The translations under genes and the position numbers were made by a program. This document shows positions 51,233 through 53,796 of a stretch of DNA of 53,796 bases, piece by piece (within the stretch, counting starts at the first letter, position 1; each line of letters opens with the position of its first letter). The notes under the pieces are model-generated. The model searched no databases, was not told the origin of the DNA, and saw only the letters and a list, made by a program, of their open reading frames with translations. The stretch is from JAFAZJ01 sp050183765 (GTDB taxonomy: Bacteria > Pseudomonadota > Alphaproteobacteria > Reyranellales > Reyranellaceae), in NCBI GenBank assembly GCA_050183765.1, contig JBFXAZ010000026.1:1-53796 (forward strand), in the 5' to 3' direction.

Positions 51233-51922
51233 TCAGTACCGCGGGCCATTCGCGCCGATCGCCAGACGCCATTTGCTATGGGTCTGCTTGCTCTCCTGGC
51301 CCATCCGTTCGCCGGCCGTACGGCGCGGTGGCGGCGGCGGCACCTGGCGCGCCATCGGATCGAGGGCGAAGAGCGGCTCGGCGAAGCGCACGCGGCCAAA
51401 TCCATCGGTCTGGAAATCGTATGCGGCATAGCCCCAACGACCGTTGCGGCACGACGCCACGCTCCACCAGAATTCCTCGGATTGGAGATTGCGGCCGGCC
51501 ACGGGCGGCCCGTAGCCGCCACTGGCCGCCAACGCCTGGTCGAGCCCGCGCAGTTCGGCGGCGTTCAGCACCCGTTCCCCCTTGCGTGCTTTCCACGGCC
51601 CCAGCAGATCGCCGGTCGAGCTGATCTCGAGGTTCAGCCCCACCGTCATGTCGGTCAGCACACGCGATGTCATGCGGGGGCCGACGATGTCGTAGATCCG
51701 CACCTGCTCTCCCCAGACGGCATTGTAGACGATGCGCAGTCGGTCAGGCGCGCCGGCGGCGCAGGAAGCGCGGATATCGGCGCCGCCGATGTAGCGGAAC
51801 CAGTAGAAGCTGCGGCCGATCGGCATCTCGATCTCGCGGCCCTGCCCTTCGGGATCGGCGGTGCAGGCACCCGCCAGCATGATCACTGCGGCGGCAAAAA
51901 CCGCGCGCCAGAATCTCGTCAT
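51233..51922 (-). CDS. Hypothetical lipoprotein, 229 aa
   Basis: A 229-residue predicted lipoprotein: MTRFWRAVFAAAVIMLAGAC gives the lipobox LAGAC (Cys20). The mature part is beta-rich: GRSFYWFRYIGGADIRASC, RLRIVYNAVWGEQVRIYDI, and a WWSVASCRNGRWGYAAYDFQTDGFGRVRFAEPLFALDP segment with several Trp/Tyr. Two further Cys might pair. The C-terminus has a Pro run and a basic tail. No family recognised. It diverges from the carboxypeptidase gene. Confidence 0.8.
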   Translation of the reverse strand: MTRFWRAVFAAAVIMLAGACTADPEGQGREIEMPIGRSFYWFRYIGGADIRASCAAGAPDRLRIVYNAVWGEQVRIYDIVGPRMTSRVLTDMTVGLNLEISSTGDLLGPWKARKGERVLNAAELRGLDQALAASGGYGPPVAGRNLQSEEFWWSVASCRNGRWGYAAYDFQTDGFGRVRFAEPLFALDPMARQVPPPPPRRTAGERMGQESKQTHSKWRLAIGANGPRY

Positions 51923-52101
51923 CCACCACTCCTGCCGACTGCAAGGACTCGATGTGTTCAGACTGCCGCGACTTTAAGGCCGAATGGAGACCCGGCCATA
52001 GGCTCACTTCTGAATTGCGATTCTGAGCAACCTCGCGTAACCTTGTGAGGAATCGTCTAATCCCCTCATTTGACACGGAAAACTCGTTAAGAAAGAAGTT
52101 C
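51923..52101. promoter_or_regulatory. Divergent promoter region, lipoprotein / carboxypeptidase
   Basis: TTGCGA (52015-52020), a 17-bp spacer and TAACCT (52038-52043) are a possible promoter for the carboxypeptidase gene. A full TTGACA at 52070-52075 has no matching -10 at proper distance before the start codon. No operator was seen. Confidence 0.3.
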
Positions 52102-53484
52102 ATGATCGAGTACCGTCCGGGTCGCCTGCCATCCCCTCTGGTGGCGATCGGTATCATGATGATGGCACTGGCGTGGCTGTTTGCGGCCGCCCCGGCCGAA
52201 GCCCAGAACCGTACCCTGGTCGTGCGCGGAAAGGTGCCGGCCGGCGTGCAAAAACGCGTCGTGCGCAAGGTGCGCCGCGCGCCCGTTCCGGCCGTCACCG
52301 CGCGCGACGCGATGCTGCTGATCGACGCCGAGAGCGGGCAGGAGCTGGAGGGCGCCTCGGCCGACGAGAAGCGCCATCCTGCCTCGCTGACCAAGATGAT
52401 GACGCTGTACCTCACCTTCGAGGCGCTGGACGGCGGTCGATTGAAGCTGGGCGATCGCATGCCGGTCTCGGCGCATGCCGCCGCGATGTCGCCGTCCAAG
52501 CTCGGCGTGCACGCCGGCAGCACGCTCGCCGTGCGCGACGCGATCATGGGTCTGATCACCCGGTCGGCCAACGATGCCGCCGTGGTGGTCGGCGAGATGC
52601 TGGCGGGCGACGAAGCCACCTTCGCCCGCACCATGACGCAGAAGGCGCGCCAGCTGGGCATGACCAGCACGACCTACCGCAACGCCTCCGGCCTGCCCGA
52701 CCCGGCGCAGGTGACCACGGCGCGCGACCTCGCGCGACTGGCGCAGGCGCTGCTGCGCGACTTCCCCCACTACTACCCGCTGTTCTCGGTGCAGCAATAC
52801 GTCTACGCCGGCCAGCCGCTGCGCAACCACAACCAGATGCTCGGCTGGTATCCCGGGGCCGACGGCATCAAGACCGGCTACATCAACGCGTCCGGCTTCA
52901 ACCTCGTGATGTCGGCGGTGCGCGACGGCCGCCGCCTGATCGGCGTGGTGCTGGGCGGCTCGACCCCCAGCGAGCGCGACGCCATGATGGGCGACATGAT
53001 GGACCGCGGCTTCGAGCGCGCCGGCGCGCTGAAGCTGGCGCGGTACCACCCGGCGAGGCCGCCGGCGGGTGCGCGGTACACGGCGATCAATTTCGCGCCC
53101 GGCGCGGTGATTCCGGAGGAGACGCCGCGCACCACCATCACCGCGCTGGTGGCGCGGGGACCGGTTTCCGCCGAGTTCGACGGCCGCACGTCGGCGGCAG
53201 GCGATGCCAGTGTCGATGGCGCGAAATGGGCCATCCAGCTCGGCGCCTTCGCCACCGCCAATGCCGCCGCGCAGGCGGTGCAGCGCGCCATGAGCCTGCT
53301 GCCCGATCTGCGCACCATGGTGCGGGCGACCATCGACACGGTGCCGGCGAACGGCAAGACGCTGCATCGTGTCCGGCTCACCAATTTCGACGAGCAGCGC
53401 GCCATCAAGAGCTGCAATCGCCTCGAGCGGGCGCACGTCGCCTGCGCGCCGATCAACCTCGGCCTGAGCATGGCTCAGAACTAG
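52102..53484 (+). CDS. D-alanyl-D-alanine carboxypeptidase with SPOR domain
   Basis: A 460-residue penicillin-binding protein of the DacA/DacC type that trims the terminal D-Ala of stem peptides. The signal peptide ends near AAAPAEA (34). The active-site motifs are Ser95-Leu-Thr-Lys98 (PASLTKMM), Ser155-Ala-Asn157 (TRSANDAA) and Lys257-Thr-Gly (GIKTGYINASGF). A SPOR domain (about 371-455: AKWAIQLGAFATANAAAQAVQRA, then LHRVRLTNFDEQRAIKSC) would target it to denuded glycan at the septum. Such fusions are common in alphaproteobacteria. The stop TAG at 53482-53484 coincides with the presumed TA target of the following IS element. Confidence 0.95.
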   Translation: MIEYRPGRLPSPLVAIGIMMMALAWLFAAAPAEAQNRTLVVRGKVPAGVQKRVVRKVRRAPVPAVTARDAMLLIDAESGQELEGASADEKRHPASLTKMMTLYLTFEALDGGRLKLGDRMPVSAHAAAMSPSKLGVHAGSTLAVRDAIMGLITRSANDAAVVVGEMLAGDEATFARTMTQKARQLGMTSTTYRNASGLPDPAQVTTARDLARLAQALLRDFPHYYPLFSVQQYVYAGQPLRNHNQMLGWYPGADGIKTGYINASGFNLVMSAVRDGRRLIGVVLGGSTPSERDAMMGDMMDRGFERAGALKLARYHPARPPAGARYTAINFAPGAVIPEETPRTTITALVARGPVSAEFDGRTSAAGDASVDGAKWAIQLGAFATANAAAQAVQRAMSLLPDLRTMVRATIDTVPANGKTLHRVRLTNFDEQRAIKSCNRLERAHVACAPINLGLSMAQN

Positions 53485-53546
53485 AGCGGGATGAAATCAG
53501 GCAGAGTCGGCAGGGATTCTCAGAGGTCGGGAAATGTGATTCAAGC

Positions 53547-53573
53547 TGAGTGCTGAGAGGAGGTCAGCACTCA
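53547..53573 (+). promoter_or_regulatory. Hairpin enclosing the transposase ribosome-binding site
   Basis: A perfect 10-bp inverted repeat, TGAGTGCTGA (53547-53556) and TCAGCACTCA (53564-53573), with the loop GAGGAGG holding the Shine-Dalgarno sequence; the ATG follows at once. In RNA it would restrict ribosome access, especially on read-through transcripts, a known way for insertion sequences to limit transposase synthesis. Confidence 0.8.
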
Positions 53574-53796
53574 ATGGCGAAGCCGATGCCGATGGAGTTG
53601 CGGGAGCGAGTAGTAGCGGCGGTGGAGAAGGAGGGTCTGTCGCGGCACAAGGCGGCAGAGCGCTTCGCGGTCAGCGTAAGCGCGGTGGTTGCCTGGATGG
53701 CGCGGTACCACAAGACGGGCAGTGTGGCGCCGGGCCAGATGGGCGGACACAAGCCGAGGGCGCTGTCGGGAGGACATGGGGACTGGTTGCGCAGGC
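53574..53796 (+). CDS. IS630-family transposase, N-terminal part (cut by window end)
   Basis: 74 codons are visible. The N-terminus MAKPMPMELRERVVAAVEKEGL is followed by an HTH (SRHKAAERFAVSVSAVVAWMARYHKTG) and SVAPGQMGGHKPRALSGGHGDWL, all matching the DNA-binding domain of IS630-type transposases of rhizobia and relatives. The catalytic DDE domain lies beyond the window, possibly in a second frame. No damage is visible in this part. The start lies directly after an RBS-sequestering hairpin. Confidence 0.88.
   Translation, partial: MAKPMPMELRERVVAAVEKEGLSRHKAAERFAVSVSAVVAWMARYHKTGSVAPGQMGGHKPRALSGGHGDWLRR

Larger units (their letters stand above)
53484..53796 (+). mobile_element. IS630-family insertion sequence, left part
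   Basis: Only the left end is in the window. The transposase N-terminus is of IS630/Tc1-mariner type, a family that targets TA. The sequence GAGCGGGATGAAATC right after the TA of the preceding stop codon is the likely left terminus, but without the right end the inverted repeat cannot be confirmed. A strong hairpin lies directly before the transposase start. Confidence 0.65.

Noticed and set aside
52070..52075. TTGACA before the carboxypeptidase gene as a -35 box
   Set aside because: The sequence 15-19 bp downstream has no -10 similarity, and the start codon follows too closely.

Overview
The window is GC-rich chromosomal DNA (by eye about two-thirds G+C), densely coding on both strands, and it looks like an alphaproteobacterium. 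The strongest lineage evidence is gene order. rne, an N-acetylmuramoyl-L-alanine amidase, PBP1A and prfB sit together; aroQ-accB-accC-aat faces DUF2155/79-aa/mlaD/NDUFA12; nrdJ is the B12-dependent type. NDUFA12 is an alphaproteobacterial/mitochondrial complex I subunit. A Rhodospirillales- or Reyranella-like host is a guess, not a result. No rRNA, tRNA, CRISPR array or prophage was seen. One IS630-type element enters at the right edge.

Layout: 1-155 is a long palindromic repeat. 202-4231 holds a CPA1 antiporter, an entericidin-like lipoprotein, an ECF sigma factor, two small unknown genes and a transglutaminase. 4319-7169 is a groEL transcription unit with a perfect CIRCE operator, no groES, and three small unknown genes translationally chained behind it. 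7494-13282 has a glucosaminidase-like exported protein facing an SGNH / DHHW / MBOAT cassette that probably O-acylates a cell-surface glycan. 13811-22237 is the envelope and RNA block: DUF454, prfB (with a programmed +1 frameshift), PBP1A and amidase on the minus strand, then rne divergently. 22256-27594 is an acyl-CoA module: VOC protein, three acyl-CoA dehydrogenase-family proteins, and a divergent crotonase plus an NTF2-like protein.

27618-33258 has an LprI-domain protein, an aminotransferase and a gamma-glutamyltransferase-like lipoprotein (apparently without its catalytic Thr) in one operon, then an M48 protease with C-terminal repeats and a DsbA-like protein. 33255-37284 is the complete tyrosine/homogentisate pathway (maiA, fahA, hmgA, hppD), with a divergent MarR regulator and a clear operator palindrome between them. 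37921-42547 is aroQ-accB-accC-aat facing DUF2155, a 79-aa protein, MlaD and NDUFA12. 42830-48361 is nrdJ, a 21-residue Lys/Ala peptide, a FemAB-like acyltransferase and a DUF2007 protein. 48371-53484 is clpA-clpS, an unknown lipoprotein and a SPOR-domain D,D-carboxypeptidase. The IS630 element abuts the stop codon of the last gene.

Several genes form working units: clpS/clpA (N-degron recognition and unfolding) with aat (which adds N-degrons) elsewhere in the window; hppD to maiA (tyrosine to fumarate and acetoacetate); accB/accC (biotin carboxylation); and PBP1A with the amidase and carboxypeptidase (peptidoglycan growth and trimming). The least explained parts are the three genes behind groEL, the 310-residue PDKP-repeat insertion in the DHHW protein, the GGT-like protein without its nucleophile, and the tiny lysine-rich peptide.
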